A DNA stretch of 64,000 nt, taken from contig NZ_AFHG01000028.1 of the NCBI RefSeq assembly GCF_000214035.2, positions 169,931 through 233,930 on the forward strand, given 5' to 3'. Every line of letters begins with the position of its first letter. The stretch's first letter is position 1. The notes under the pieces are model-generated. The model was not told the DNA's origin, did not search any database, and worked only from the letters and a program-made list of their open reading frames with translations. Source of the stretch: Methyloversatilis universalis FAM5 (GTDB taxonomy: Bacteria > Pseudomonadota > Gammaproteobacteria > Burkholderiales > Rhodocyclaceae). Positions 53,708 to 62,850 of this stretch are shown in pieces. A program made the position numbers and the translations under genes.

Positions 53708-56458
53708 ATGAGCGAAGAACCCCTCCGCCCCGACCCGGACGCGCTGCTGGCAGCGGCCCGGGCCGCTGACGCGCGCGCGGAGCGCGGCCGGCTCAAGATC
53801 TACTTCGGTGCCTCGGCCGGCGTCGGCAAGACCTGGGCCATGCTGGACGACGCGCAGCGGCTGCGTGCCGGTAACGTCGATCTGGTGGTCGGCGTGGCGG
53901 AAACCCACGGCCGCAGCGAAACCGCGGCGCTGCTGCAGGGGCTGGAATGCCTGCCACCGCGCACGGTGACGCTGCACGGCCGCTCGCTTCCCGAATTCGA
54001 TCTCGATGCCGCGCTGGCGCGCCGGCCGGCGCTGCTGCTGGTGGACGAACTGGCGCACAGCAACGCGCCCGGGTCGCGTCATCCCAAGCGCTGGCAGGAC
54101 ATCGAGGAGCTGCTCGACGCCGGCATCGACGTGTGGACCACGGTGAACGTGCAGCACATCGAAAGCCTGAATGACGTGGTGGGCGGCATCACCGGCATAC
54201 GGGTACGCGAGACGGTGCCCGACCACGTATTCGATGCGGCGTCCGAGGTGGAACTGGTCGACCTGCCGACCGACGATCTGCTGCGCCGGCTGAGCGAGGG
54301 CAAGATCTATCTGCCGGAGCAGGCCGAGCGCGCGGTGCGCCACTTCTTCCGCAAGGGCAATCTGATGGCGCTGCGCGAACTGGCGCTGCGCCGGACGGCC
54401 GAGCGGGTCGAGGACGATGTGCGCAGCTATCGCCTCGAACACGTGGCGCAGGACAGGCGCGCGGTGTGGCAGGTGAGCGATGCGCTGCTGGCCTGCGTGG
54501 GACCGGATTCGGGTGCCGAGCGGCTGGTGCGCGCCGCGGCACGGCGCGCGGCCCAGGGCGGCGCGCCCTGGCATGCGGTCTATGTCGAAACACCGGCGCT
54601 GCAGCGTCTGCCTGAAGCGCGCCGCCGCGCGATACTGGCCACGCTCCGGCTGGCCGAATCGCTGGGCGCGGTGACCGCCACGCTGACCGCGGAGGACGCG
54701 GCCGACGCGGTGGTGGCGTATGCGCGCGAGCACAATCTGGGCACGGTGGTCACCGGCTACGCACTGCCCGGCGCCGCGACCGCGCTGTGGCGCCGTCTGC
54801 GCGGTCACCGCAGCTTCGGCGAGCGCGTCGCGGTGCAGGCGCCGGAAATCGAGTTCATGGTGATCGCCCGCCAGCCGGGCGCGGACACCGGCCCGCCGGT
54901 GCCCGACGGTGCGGCGGCGGAGGATGCCGACCGGCTCGCGCGCCGCGCCCGCGGCTATGTCTGGGCGCTGGCGTCCAGCGCCGCGGTGACCGTGGTGGCC
55001 ACGCCGCTGCTGCGCTATTTCGACCTCGCCAACATCGTCATGCTCTTTCTGCTGGCGGTGGTGGCGGTCGCGGTGCGTCACGGCCGGCGTGCCGCGCTGG
55101 CGGCGGCGGTGCTCAACGTGCTGGCCTTCGATTTCTTCTTCGTATCGCCGCGCTTCACCTTTTCGGTCAGCGACGCGCAGTACCTGCTCACCTTCGCGGT
55201 CATGATGGCGGTCGGTCTGGTGATCGGCCAGCTCACCGCTTCGCTGCGCTATCAGGCACGGGTGGCCGGTTACCGCGAACAGCGCGCGCGCGGACTGTTC
55301 GAAATGGCGCGCGATCTCGGCCGCGCGCTGACCCAGGAACAGGTGGCCGAGATCGGCGAACGCGCGGTGGCCCGTGCCTTCCGCTGCCAGACCGCGATGA
55401 TGCTGGCGGACAGTGACGGACGGCTGGCGGCGGTGTCGCCGGACAACGATCGCTTCGTGCCGGACGCCGGGCTGGCGCAATGGGCCTTCGATCATGCCGA
55501 AGCGGCCGGGGCCGGCACCGGCACGCTGCCCGGCGCGCCGGTGCTCTACCTGCCGCTGCAGGCACCGATGCGCACCCGCGGCGTGATCGCGGTGAAGCCG
55601 TCCGGCCCGCGCCTGCTGATGATTCCGGAACAGCGGCAGCTGCTCGACACCTATGCCGCGCTGGTGGCGATCGCGATCGAGCGGGTGCATTTCGTCGCGG
55701 TCGCGCAGGACACGCTGCTGTCGATCGAATCCGAACGGCTGCGCAATTCGCTGCTGGCGGCGCTGTCGCATGATCTGCGCACGCCGCTGACCGCGCTGAT
55801 CGGCCTGTCGGAAAACCTGTCGGCCGCGCTGGCGCGCGATGGCTCGCCGCGCGGCGCGGACGCGACCGCCATCGCCGACCAGGCCCGGCGTACCGCGCAG
55901 CTGGTGAACAACCTGCTGGACATGGCGCGGCTGCAGGCCGGGTCGGTGGCGCTGCGCCGCGACTGGCAGTCGCTGGAAGAGCTGGCCGGCAGCGCCATCC
56001 GTTCGCTCGGACCGGCCCTGGACCGCCATGTGGTCGAACTGCGGCTGCCGCCCGACCTGCCGCTCATTCATGGCGACGCGGTGCTGCTGGAGCGGGTGCT
56101 GGTGAATCTGCTGGAGAACGCCGCCAAGTACACGCCGGAGGGCAGCCACCTGCGGGTCAGTGCCGAACGCGAAGGCGAGCGGATCGCGATCGAGGTCAGT
56201 GACGACGGGCCGGGCCTGCCGCCGGGCGACCCGGAGCGGCTGTTCCGCACCTTTACCCGCGGCGATGCGGAGTCGAGCACGCCCGGCGTCGGTCTCGGGC
56301 TGGCCATCTGCCGCGCCATCGTGCGCGCCCACGGCGGCGAGATCGAGGCCTCCAGCCGGCCAGCGCCGGCGCACGGAGCGGTATTCCGGTGGACGCTGCC
56401 GCACCTTGATCTGCCTGCGGACGCGCCAGCGTCCCATGCGGCAGACTGTGCACCATGA
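53708..56458 (+). CDS. kdpD: Sensor histidine kinase KdpD
   Basis: 916 residues. The N-terminal KdpD domain holds Walker A GASAGVGKTWAM and DELAHSN; a Usp-like domain follows at about 250-380. Four membrane helices (about 420-520) precede a GAF-like segment, then HisKA (ALSHDLRTPLTALIG) and an ATPase (NLLENAAKYTPEG; GVGLGLAICRAIV). It senses K+ limitation and phosphorylates KdpE. The TGA overlaps the kdpE ATG. Confidence 0.97.
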   Translation: MSEEPLRPDPDALLAAARAADARAERGRLKIYFGASAGVGKTWAMLDDAQRLRAGNVDLVVGVAETHGRSETAALLQGLECLPPRTVTLHGRSLPEFDLDAALARRPALLLVDELAHSNAPGSRHPKRWQDIEELLDAGIDVWTTVNVQHIESLNDVVGGITGIRVRETVPDHVFDAASEVELVDLPTDDLLRRLSEGKIYLPEQAERAVRHFFRKGNLMALRELALRRTAERVEDDVRSYRLEHVAQDRRAVWQVSDALLACVGPDSGAERLVRAAARRAAQGGAPWHAVYVETPALQRLPEARRRAILATLRLAESLGAVTATLTAEDAADAVVAYAREHNLGTVVTGYALPGAATALWRRLRGHRSFGERVAVQAPEIEFMVIARQPGADTGPPVPDGAAAEDADRLARRARGYVWALASSAAVTVVATPLLRYFDLANIVMLFLLAVVAVAVRHGRRAALAAAVLNVLAFDFFFVSPRFTFSVSDAQYLLTFAVMMAVGLVIGQLTASLRYQARVAGYREQRARGLFEMARDLGRALTQEQVAEIGERAVARAFRCQTAMMLADSDGRLAAVSPDNDRFVPDAGLAQWAFDHAEAAGAGTGTLPGAPVLYLPLQAPMRTRGVIAVKPSGPRLLMIPEQRQLLDTYAALVAIAIERVHFVAVAQDTLLSIESERLRNSLLAALSHDLRTPLTALIGLSENLSAALARDGSPRGADATAIADQARRTAQLVNNLLDMARLQAGSVALRRDWQSLEELAGSAIRSLGPALDRHVVELRLPPDLPLIHGDAVLLERVLVNLLENAAKYTPEGSHLRVSAEREGERIAIEVSDDGPGLPPGDPERLFRTFTRGDAESSTPGVGLGLAICRAIVRAHGGEIEASSRPAPAHGAVFRWTLPHLDLPADAPASHAADCAP

Positions 56459-57165
56459 ACCTGCCGCCGCAACCCGTCACCCGTGTACTGGTCGTCGAGG
56501 ACGACGCGGCGATACGCCGTTTCGTCCGTCAGGCGCTGGAGGACGCCGGTTACCAGGTGAGCGAGGCCGAGGGGCTGCGGCGGGGACTGATCGAGGCCGC
56601 CAGCCGCAAGCCGGATCTGCTGGTGCTGGACCTCGGCCTGCCGGATGGCGATGGCATCGACTTCATCCGCGATCTGAGAGGCTGGAGTGCGCTGCCGGTC
56701 ATCGTGCTGTCGGCGCGCGTCGGCGACGACGACAAGATCGCCGCCCTCGATGCCGGCGCCGACGATTATCTGGTGAAGCCGTTTTCGGTCGGCGAACTGA
56801 TGGCGCGGGTCCGTGCCGCGCTGCGTCGCCGAACCGCCGGCGGTAACAGCGTGTCCGTCCTCGAGTTCGGTGCGTGTTCGCTCGATCTGGCGGCACGCCG
56901 CCTGCTGCGGGCCGGCGAGCCGGTGCATCTGACGCCGGTGGAATACCGGCTGCTGGCGGCGCTGGCCGCACATCCGGGTCAGGTGCTCACGCAGCGTCAG
57001 CTGCTGCTGGCGGTGTGGGGGCCGAACAGCGTGGAGCACGCACACTATCTGCGTATATATATGGGGCATCTGCGCCGCAAGCTTGAATCCGATCCGGCGC
57101 GGCCGCAGCATCTGCTGACCGAAACCGGCATCGGCTACCGCTTCGTCACCGTCGCGGAGTCGTGA
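56455..57165 (+). CDS. kdpE: Response regulator KdpE
   Basis: 236 residues. Receiver domain (VVEDDAAIRR; phospho-Asp in LVLDLGLPDGDG; Lys in YLVKPFSVGEL) and an OmpR-type winged helix (HLTPVEYRLLAALAAHPGQV; YLRIYMGHLRRKLE). It activates kdpFABC, probably at the TTTACGC repeats. Start overlaps kdpD (ATGA). Confidence 0.97.
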   Translation: MNLPPQPVTRVLVVEDDAAIRRFVRQALEDAGYQVSEAEGLRRGLIEAASRKPDLLVLDLGLPDGDGIDFIRDLRGWSALPVIVLSARVGDDDKIAALDAGADDYLVKPFSVGELMARVRAALRRRTAGGNSVSVLEFGACSLDLAARRLLRAGEPVHLTPVEYRLLAALAAHPGQVLTQRQLLLAVWGPNSVEHAHYLRIYMGHLRRKLESDPARPQHLLTETGIGYRFVTVAES

Positions 57166-57201
57166 ACGCCGGCATCCATCCGGTGAATGAAAGGAGCTGA
57201 C

Positions 57202-58953
57202 ATGAATGGCGGACACCCGAACCGGAACGACGGACACGGCACCGAGGCCGCGGCGTCGCACGACGTTTTCATGCAATGGATGGAGGGCCTGTCGCGGGCG
57301 AGCGACCCGTTCGGTGTCAGCGCGCCCATCCTGCATGCGCAGATCGCCTGGACCGCGCATCCGGCGGAGCTGGCCAGCCGCATGTCGCAGCTGTCGTCGG
57401 ATCTCGCCCGTCTGCAGTGGCATTCGCTGCACAGAATGCTGGGCCTGCCTGACCCGGATCCGATTCCTCCGGCGGAGGGCGACAGCCGCTTCAGCGATCC
57501 GGCCTGGACCGAACTGCCCACCTTCGATCTGATGAAGGAGTGGTATCTCGCCTTCACCCGCCATACCCAGGACATGCTGTACGACACGCCGGGCATGTCG
57601 GACAGGGACCGCGAACGCGCGGCCTTCTGGTGGCGCAACTGGCTCAACGCGGTGGCGCCCACCAACTGGCTGTTCACCAATCCGGTCGCGCTGCGCAAGG
57701 CCATGGAAACGCGCGGCGAGAGCCTGATGCGCGGCTTCCGCAATTTCCTCGACGACCTGAAGGCCGGCGACGTGCGCATGACCGACCCGGAGGATTTCCG
57801 GGTGGGCGAGAACCTGGCCACCACGCCCGGGGCGGTGGTGATGCGCAACCGGCTGCTCGAACTGATCCACTACGCGCCGACGCAGGCAAAGGTGCATGCG
57901 CAGCCCGTGGTGATCGTGACGCCCTGGATCAACAAGTTCTACGTGCTGGATCTGGCGCCGAAGAAAAGCATGATCCGCTACCTGCTCGATCAGGGACTGG
58001 ACGTGTTCATCACCAGCTGGAAGAACCCGGATGCCGACCTGCGTGACGTCACCTTCGACGACTACCTGCTCGAAGGCGTGCATGCCGCGGTCGAGACCGC
58101 CCGCGCGCTGACCGGTGCGGACAAGGTGCATGCGGTCGGCTACTGCATCGGCGGCACCGCGCTGGCGATGTACATGGCCTGGGCCAATCGCCGCTTCGCC
58201 CCGGACGAGGTGCCGGTCGCCGACTGGACCCTGCTCACCACGCTGACCGACTTCCGCTCGCCGGGCGAGATCGAGGTGTTCATCGACGAGGCGAGCGTGC
58301 GCTCGCTGTGCGCGGCGATGGCGCAGAAAGGCTATCTGGATGGCAAGGAAATGGCCGCTTCGTTCCGGCTGCTGCGTGCCAACAGCCTGATCTGGAACTA
58401 TGTCGTCAATGGCTGGCTGTACGGCGAGACGCCGCCGCCCTTCGACGTGCTGTACTGGAACATGGATTCGACCCGCATGCCGCAGGCCATGCACGGCTGG
58501 TATCTGCGCGAGCTCTACCTGCACAACCGGCTGGTGCAGCCGGATGCGCTGACCGTGGCCGGCGAGCCGCTGGACCTGCGTCGCATCGTGCAGCCGCTGT
58601 ATGCGGTGGCGGCCGAGGACGATCACATCGCACCCTGGCGCGAGGCCTTCCGCATCCACCGCCACGTGTCCGGCGAACGCCGCTTCGTGCTCAGCAGTTC
58701 CGGTCACATCCTCGGCATCGTCAATCCGCCGGTCGATCCGCCCAAGCGCAGTTTCCGCGCGGCGCCGGTGGAGGCGGGCGATCAGGCTGCGCACTGGCAC
58801 GCCGCCCACGCCGCGACGCCCGGCAGCTGGTGGACCGACTGGATGGACTGGCTCAAGCCGCGTGCCGGCAGCCTGGTGAAAGCGCGTCCGGCGGCCACGG
58901 CGGACTTTCCCGAGCTGGCACCGGCGCCCGGCGCCTACGTGCTGGAACGCTGA
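57202..58953 (+). CDS. phaC: Class I polyhydroxyalkanoate synthase
   Basis: 583 residues from ATG 57202, with AAAGGAG before it. PhaC polymerises 3-hydroxyacyl-CoA into storage polyester. The lipase-box variant GYCIGGT places catalytic Cys at about 315, with the Asp in DDHIAPW and the His in SSSGHILGIVNPP. Length is like class I (C. necator type) synthases. phaA/phaB and phasins are not adjacent, so monomer supply is elsewhere. Confidence 0.95.
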   Translation: MNGGHPNRNDGHGTEAAASHDVFMQWMEGLSRASDPFGVSAPILHAQIAWTAHPAELASRMSQLSSDLARLQWHSLHRMLGLPDPDPIPPAEGDSRFSDPAWTELPTFDLMKEWYLAFTRHTQDMLYDTPGMSDRDRERAAFWWRNWLNAVAPTNWLFTNPVALRKAMETRGESLMRGFRNFLDDLKAGDVRMTDPEDFRVGENLATTPGAVVMRNRLLELIHYAPTQAKVHAQPVVIVTPWINKFYVLDLAPKKSMIRYLLDQGLDVFITSWKNPDADLRDVTFDDYLLEGVHAAVETARALTGADKVHAVGYCIGGTALAMYMAWANRRFAPDEVPVADWTLLTTLTDFRSPGEIEVFIDEASVRSLCAAMAQKGYLDGKEMAASFRLLRANSLIWNYVVNGWLYGETPPPFDVLYWNMDSTRMPQAMHGWYLRELYLHNRLVQPDALTVAGEPLDLRRIVQPLYAVAAEDDHIAPWREAFRIHRHVSGERRFVLSSSGHILGIVNPPVDPPKRSFRAAPVEAGDQAAHWHAAHAATPGSWWTDWMDWLKPRAGSLVKARPAATADFPELAPAPGAYVLER

Positions 58954-58964
58954 GGAGGGATACG

Positions 58965-59354
58965 ATGACCGACCGGGCAGAGCGGACCGACGCGGTCCGT
59001 TTCATCGCGGCGACGCCGGTGCTGGCGTCGCTCGACATCGGCCGCACGATCGCCTTCTATGTGGAGCGGCTAGGCGCGGTGGCGGTGCACGCCGAGCAGG
59101 GCGTGTACGGCATCGTCGCGCTGGGCGACATCCACCTGCATTTCTGGGCCTGCGCCGACCGTCGCATCGCCGAAGCCACCGGCTGCCGGGTGGCGGTAGA
59201 GGGCATCGACACGCTGTACCTGCGCTGTCAGGCGGCGGGCATCGTCCACCCGAATGCGCCGCTGCACGACACCGCCTGGGGCACGCGCGAATTCGCGGTG
59301 CTCGATGGCGACGGCAATCTGATCACCTTTCACCAGCGTAGCGATAAGGATTGA
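58965..59354 (+). CDS. VOC-family (bleomycin-resistance/glyoxalase-like) protein
   Basis: 129 residues from ATG 58965 with GAGGAGGG. A single pair of beta-alpha-beta modules: ATPVLASLDIGRTIAFYVER and a C-terminal AVLDGDGNLITFHQ. The bleomycin-binding branch fits best. It follows phaC by 11 bases and is probably co-transcribed. Ligand unknown. Confidence 0.88.
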   Translation: MTDRAERTDAVRFIAATPVLASLDIGRTIAFYVERLGAVAVHAEQGVYGIVALGDIHLHFWACADRRIAEATGCRVAVEGIDTLYLRCQAAGIVHPNAPLHDTAWGTREFAVLDGDGNLITFHQRSDKD

Positions 59355-59359
59355 GCCGC

Positions 59360-59842
59360 CTACCACCCCGCGCGGGTCACCGGCAGCGACAGCGTGCCGT
59401 GGGCGCTGAAGCGTTGCGTGCCGAGCGGGCCGCCGCCCAGCTTGCCGCGCAGGCTGTAGGGCAGGCGCTCGAGATCGGCGCCATCCAGTTCCAGCAGCTG
59501 GCGGACCGCTGACAGCGGCGACACGCTGATCGGCAGGCTGATCACCGTTTCGCTGAAGGGTGGCACGCTGCCACGCATATCGCTCACGCCGCTGGCGAAA
59601 TCCCTGTCCTTCAGGTCGATCTGCAGCGCGAGGCCGTCGTAATCAAGCGCGAAATCGTTCGGGTTCTGCACCCGCAGCTTCAGCAGAAAGCGCATTTCCA
59701 GCCCTTCGCCCGGCAGCGGTTCCAGCCCGGCCACCCGTACCTGTACCGGATCGCTCCGCCGCAGGCCGGCGCAGCCGGCCAGCAGCAGCGGTGCGCCGGC
59801 GAGCAGCCGGACGAGACGGCGACGTGCGAGGGAGGGCGTCAT
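59360..59842 (-). CDS. LEA type 2 / WHy-domain lipoprotein
   Basis: 160 residues. Signal with lipobox LLAGCAG (lipidated Cys about 24). The LEA-2 pattern is FLLKLRVQNPNDFALDYDGL and SETVISLPISVSPLSAV. These beta-sandwich proteins are linked to desiccation or stress tolerance. It follows the OmpA-like gene by 26 bases on the same strand. A twin-Arg-like RRRLVR precedes the hydrophobic stretch. Confidence 0.9.
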   Translation of the reverse strand: MTPSLARRRLVRLLAGAPLLLAGCAGLRRSDPVQVRVAGLEPLPGEGLEMRFLLKLRVQNPNDFALDYDGLALQIDLKDRDFASGVSDMRGSVPPFSETVISLPISVSPLSAVRQLLELDGADLERLPYSLRGKLGGGPLGTQRFSAHGTLSLPVTRAGW

Positions 59843-59868
59843 GGCACCGGGATGGACAGCGCGGCGCG

Positions 59869-60525
59869 TCAGCCGTTCGCGCCCGGTTCGGCCACGTAGA
59901 TCTCGACCCGGCGGTTCTGCGCGCGGCCGCTTTCGCTGGCGTTGCTGGCCACCGGTTCGTGTGCACCACGACCGTCGATCGCGATGCGGTTCGCCTGCAC
60001 CCCGCGATTCACCAGATAGGCCCGGGTGCTGGCGGCGCGATTGACCGACAGCGGATCGTTCACCGCATCGCTGCCGGTGTTGTCGGTATGGCCGATGATG
60101 CGCACCGAAGTGGCCGGGTTGGCGTTCAGCGTCTGTGCGAAGCGGTCGAGCACAGGACGCAGTTCCGGGCGGATGTCGGCGCGGCCGACATCGAAGGACA
60201 CGTCGCTCGGAATGTCCAGCTTGAGCTGGTTGTCCGCGGTCTTCACCACGCCGACGCCGGTGCCGGCGGTGGCCTGTTCCATCGCGCGCTTCTGCTCTTC
60301 CATGCGCTGCGACCAGATGTAGGTGCCGATGCCGCCCACGGCCGCACCCAGCAGCGCGCCGCCGCGGGTGGCGCCGCCGCTCTTGCCGACCGCGCTGCCC
60401 AGCGCGGCACCGGCCACCGCACCTGCGCCGGTACCGATGGCGGTGCGCTGCTGCGTTTCGCTCATGTTGGCGCAGCCGGTGGCGACGAAGGCTGCGACAG
60501 TCAGGGTGACGAGTGTTTTCTTCAT
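59869..60525 (-). CDS. OmpA-family lipoprotein with glycine zipper
   Basis: 218 residues from ATG 60525 (MKKTLVTLTVAAFVATGCAN, lipobox TGCA). A Gly-zipper (GTGAGAVAGAALGSAVGKSG and GGALLGAAVGGIGTYIW) is followed by the OmpA C-terminal peptidoglycan-binding domain: IIGHTDNTGSD, NRAASTRAYLVNRGV and QNRRVEIYV. It links the outer membrane to peptidoglycan. GGAG precedes the start; longer in-frame readings are not genes. Confidence 0.94.
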   Translation of the reverse strand: MKKTLVTLTVAAFVATGCANMSETQQRTAIGTGAGAVAGAALGSAVGKSGGATRGGALLGAAVGGIGTYIWSQRMEEQKRAMEQATAGTGVGVVKTADNQLKLDIPSDVSFDVGRADIRPELRPVLDRFAQTLNANPATSVRIIGHTDNTGSDAVNDPLSVNRAASTRAYLVNRGVQANRIAIDGRGAHEPVASNASESGRAQNRRVEIYVAEPGANG

Positions 60526-60730
60526 GACGGGATCTCCATGCGACCTCTGTTCGGTGACCGTTCCAGTGTCGGTGATTCCGGTGGCCTGTCCTGTCGGCCG
60601 GCGTGCAGGCCGTCTGTACGCATCCGCCGACAGCGTGCGCCGGCATCGGTCGCGTGTGGGTCGCCTGGGGGGGGGCGTCTCAGGGTCGTCTATGGGTCGT
60701 CTATGGGTCGCGCGGGCCACTGTGCTGAGG

Positions 60731-60750
60731 TACTGTATGGCCATACAGTT
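60731..60750 (+). promoter_or_regulatory. LexA (SOS) box
   Basis: TACTGTATGGCCATACAGTT is a near-perfect palindrome with CTGT-N8-ACAG (60733-60748), the LexA consensus of beta/gammaproteobacteria. It ends 21 bases before the helicase GTG, so LexA would block its transcription until DNA damage. Confidence 0.85.
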
Positions 60751-60771
60751 CATCCGCGAAAGTTGTCCGCC

Positions 60772-62850
60772 GTGCCCAGTCCTGCCGATCTGCCCGACTA
60801 TCTGTCTTCCCTGAATGATGCGCAGCGCGCGGCCGTGCTGGCCGGTACCGCACCCGGCGACAGCGACGGCCCGCTGCTGGTGATCGCCGGCGCCGGTACC
60901 GGCAAGACCAGCACGCTGGCGCACCGGGTGGCGCATCTGCTGATGCAGGGCGTGGCGCCGGATGCGCTGCTGCTGCTCACCTTCTCGCGCCGCGCGGCCG
61001 AAGAGATGACGCGCCGGGTGCAGCGCATCGTCGCCGCGGCCTCCCCGCGGCTGGCGCCGATCGCGGCTGCCGGCATACCGTGGTCCGGCACCTTCCACGG
61101 CGTCGGTGCCCGGCTGCTGCGCGACTACGCCGGCAGCATCGGTCTGGATCCGGCCTTCACCATTCACGACCGCGAGGATTCGGCCGACCTGCTGAATCTG
61201 GTGCGGCACGAACAGGGCCTGTCGACGAAGGCGAAACGCTTTCCGCTGAAGGGCACCTGTCTGTCCATCTATTCGGCGGTGGTGAATACCTGCAGTCCGC
61301 TGGACGAAGTGCTGCGCACCACCTTTCCCTGGTGCGCCGAGTGGGAGACCGAACTGAAGGCGCTGTTCCGCGGCTATGTCGAGGCCAAGCAGGCGCAGCA
61401 GGTGCTCGATTACGACGACCTGCTGCTGTACTGGTCGCAGATGGTGAGCGAGCCGCTGATCGCCGGCGAGCTGTCGGCGCGCTTCCGTCACGTGCTGGTC
61501 GACGAGTACCAGGACACCAACCGGCTGCAGGCGTCCATCCTGCGGGCGATCAAGCCGGACGGCCGCGGCCTCACCGTGGTCGGCGACGACGCACAGTCGA
61601 TCTACAGCTTCCGCGGCGCCACGGTGCGCAACATCCTCGACTTTCCGATGCAGTTCGATCCACCGGCGCGGCGCATTACGCTGGAACAGAACTACCGTTC
61701 GATTCCGCCGCTGCTCGACGCCGCCAACGCGGTGATCGCGGAAGCGGGCGAGGGTTTCGACAAGCGGCTGTGGAGTGCGCGGACCGGTGGTCAGAAGCCG
61801 CTGCTGGTGAGCGTGCGCGACGAGGCCGATCAGGCGGCTTTCGTGGTCGAGCAGATCCTCGCGCGCCGCGAGTCCGGGCTGAAGCTCAAGAGTCAGGCGG
61901 TGCTGTTCCGCACTGCGAGCCACAGCATCCGGCTGGAAGTGGAACTGACCCGGCGGAACATTCCGTTCGTGAAATACGGTGGCCTGAAATTCCTGGAAGC
62001 GGCGCACGTGAAGGACGTGCTGTCGCTGCTGCGCTGGGCGCAGAACCTGCGCGACCGCGTATCCGGTTTCCGCGCCATCCAGCTGCTGGCCGGCATCGGT
62101 CCCAAGGGTGCGGCGCGCATTCTCGACAACCTCGACGCCGCGCCGCCGGGCGCGGCACTGCTGGCCGAACAGCCGGTGACCGAAGGCGTGCGTGCGGCGT
62201 GGATGGAGTTCGCCTCGCTGATCGAGGCCGCGGGTGCGTCGGGCGCTGCCTGGCCAGGCAGCGGTGAAGCGCTGATGCACTGGTACGAAACGCAGATGGA
62301 CAGGCTGTACGAGGATGCGCTGGTGCGCGCGGCCGACGTGCGCCAGCTCGCGCTGCTGGCCGCCACCTATCCGAGCCGCGAACGCTTCCTCAGCGAACTG
62401 ACGCTGGATCCGCCGGAAGTGACCAGCGACGCGCCGGGCAAGCCACTGCTCGACGAGGACTATCTCATCCTGTCCACCATTCATTCGGCCAAGGGGCGCG
62501 AGTGGCCCGCGGTGTCGGTGCTCAACGTGGTCGACGGCGGCATACCGTCCGAAATGTCGACCGGCAGCCAGGCGGAGATCGATGAGGAACGTCGCCTGCT
62601 GTACGTCGCGATGACCCGTGCGAAGGATCAGCTCGAACTGCTGGTGCCGCAGCGCTTCCACCTCACCGGACAGTCGGCGGTCGGTGATCGTCACGTGTAT
62701 GCCGGTCGCACCCGCTTCATTCCCAACCGTCTGCTGCCCCGGTTCGAACAGCGCAGCTGGCCGCGCGCGGACCCCGAAGGCGTGAAGCCGATGTCGGTCT
62801 CCGAAGCGCGCATCGACATCGCTGCGAAGATGCGCGCGATGTGGGGTTAG
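60772..62850 (+). CDS. UvrD/Rep-family ATP-dependent DNA helicase
   Basis: 692 residues from GTG 60772 (VPSPADLPDYLSSLNDAQRA). Superfamily 1A motifs are Q-motif LNDAQRAAV, I AGAGTGKTSTLAHRVAH, Ia FSRRAAEEMTRRV, II LVDEYQDTN, III GDDAQSIYSFRGA, IV LEQNYRSIP, V STIHSAKGREWPAVSVLNVV and VI RRLLYVAMTRAKDQLEL. It is similar to UvrD/Rep but lacks their exact length, so a paralogous repair helicase is likely. Longer in-frame starts would cross the LexA box. Confidence 0.94.
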   Translation: MPSPADLPDYLSSLNDAQRAAVLAGTAPGDSDGPLLVIAGAGTGKTSTLAHRVAHLLMQGVAPDALLLLTFSRRAAEEMTRRVQRIVAAASPRLAPIAAAGIPWSGTFHGVGARLLRDYAGSIGLDPAFTIHDREDSADLLNLVRHEQGLSTKAKRFPLKGTCLSIYSAVVNTCSPLDEVLRTTFPWCAEWETELKALFRGYVEAKQAQQVLDYDDLLLYWSQMVSEPLIAGELSARFRHVLVDEYQDTNRLQASILRAIKPDGRGLTVVGDDAQSIYSFRGATVRNILDFPMQFDPPARRITLEQNYRSIPPLLDAANAVIAEAGEGFDKRLWSARTGGQKPLLVSVRDEADQAAFVVEQILARRESGLKLKSQAVLFRTASHSIRLEVELTRRNIPFVKYGGLKFLEAAHVKDVLSLLRWAQNLRDRVSGFRAIQLLAGIGPKGAARILDNLDAAPPGAALLAEQPVTEGVRAAWMEFASLIEAAGASGAAWPGSGEALMHWYETQMDRLYEDALVRAADVRQLALLAATYPSRERFLSELTLDPPEVTSDAPGKPLLDEDYLILSTIHSAKGREWPAVSVLNVVDGGIPSEMSTGSQAEIDEERRLLYVAMTRAKDQLELLVPQRFHLTGQSAVGDRHVYAGRTRFIPNRLLPRFEQRSWPRADPEGVKPMSVSEARIDIAAKMRAMWG

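Noticed and set aside
52958-56437. A 1,159-codon open frame on the minus strand opposite kdpC and kdpD
   Set aside because: It overlaps clear kdp genes in full, has low-complexity Arg/Gln/His composition and no recognisable fold.
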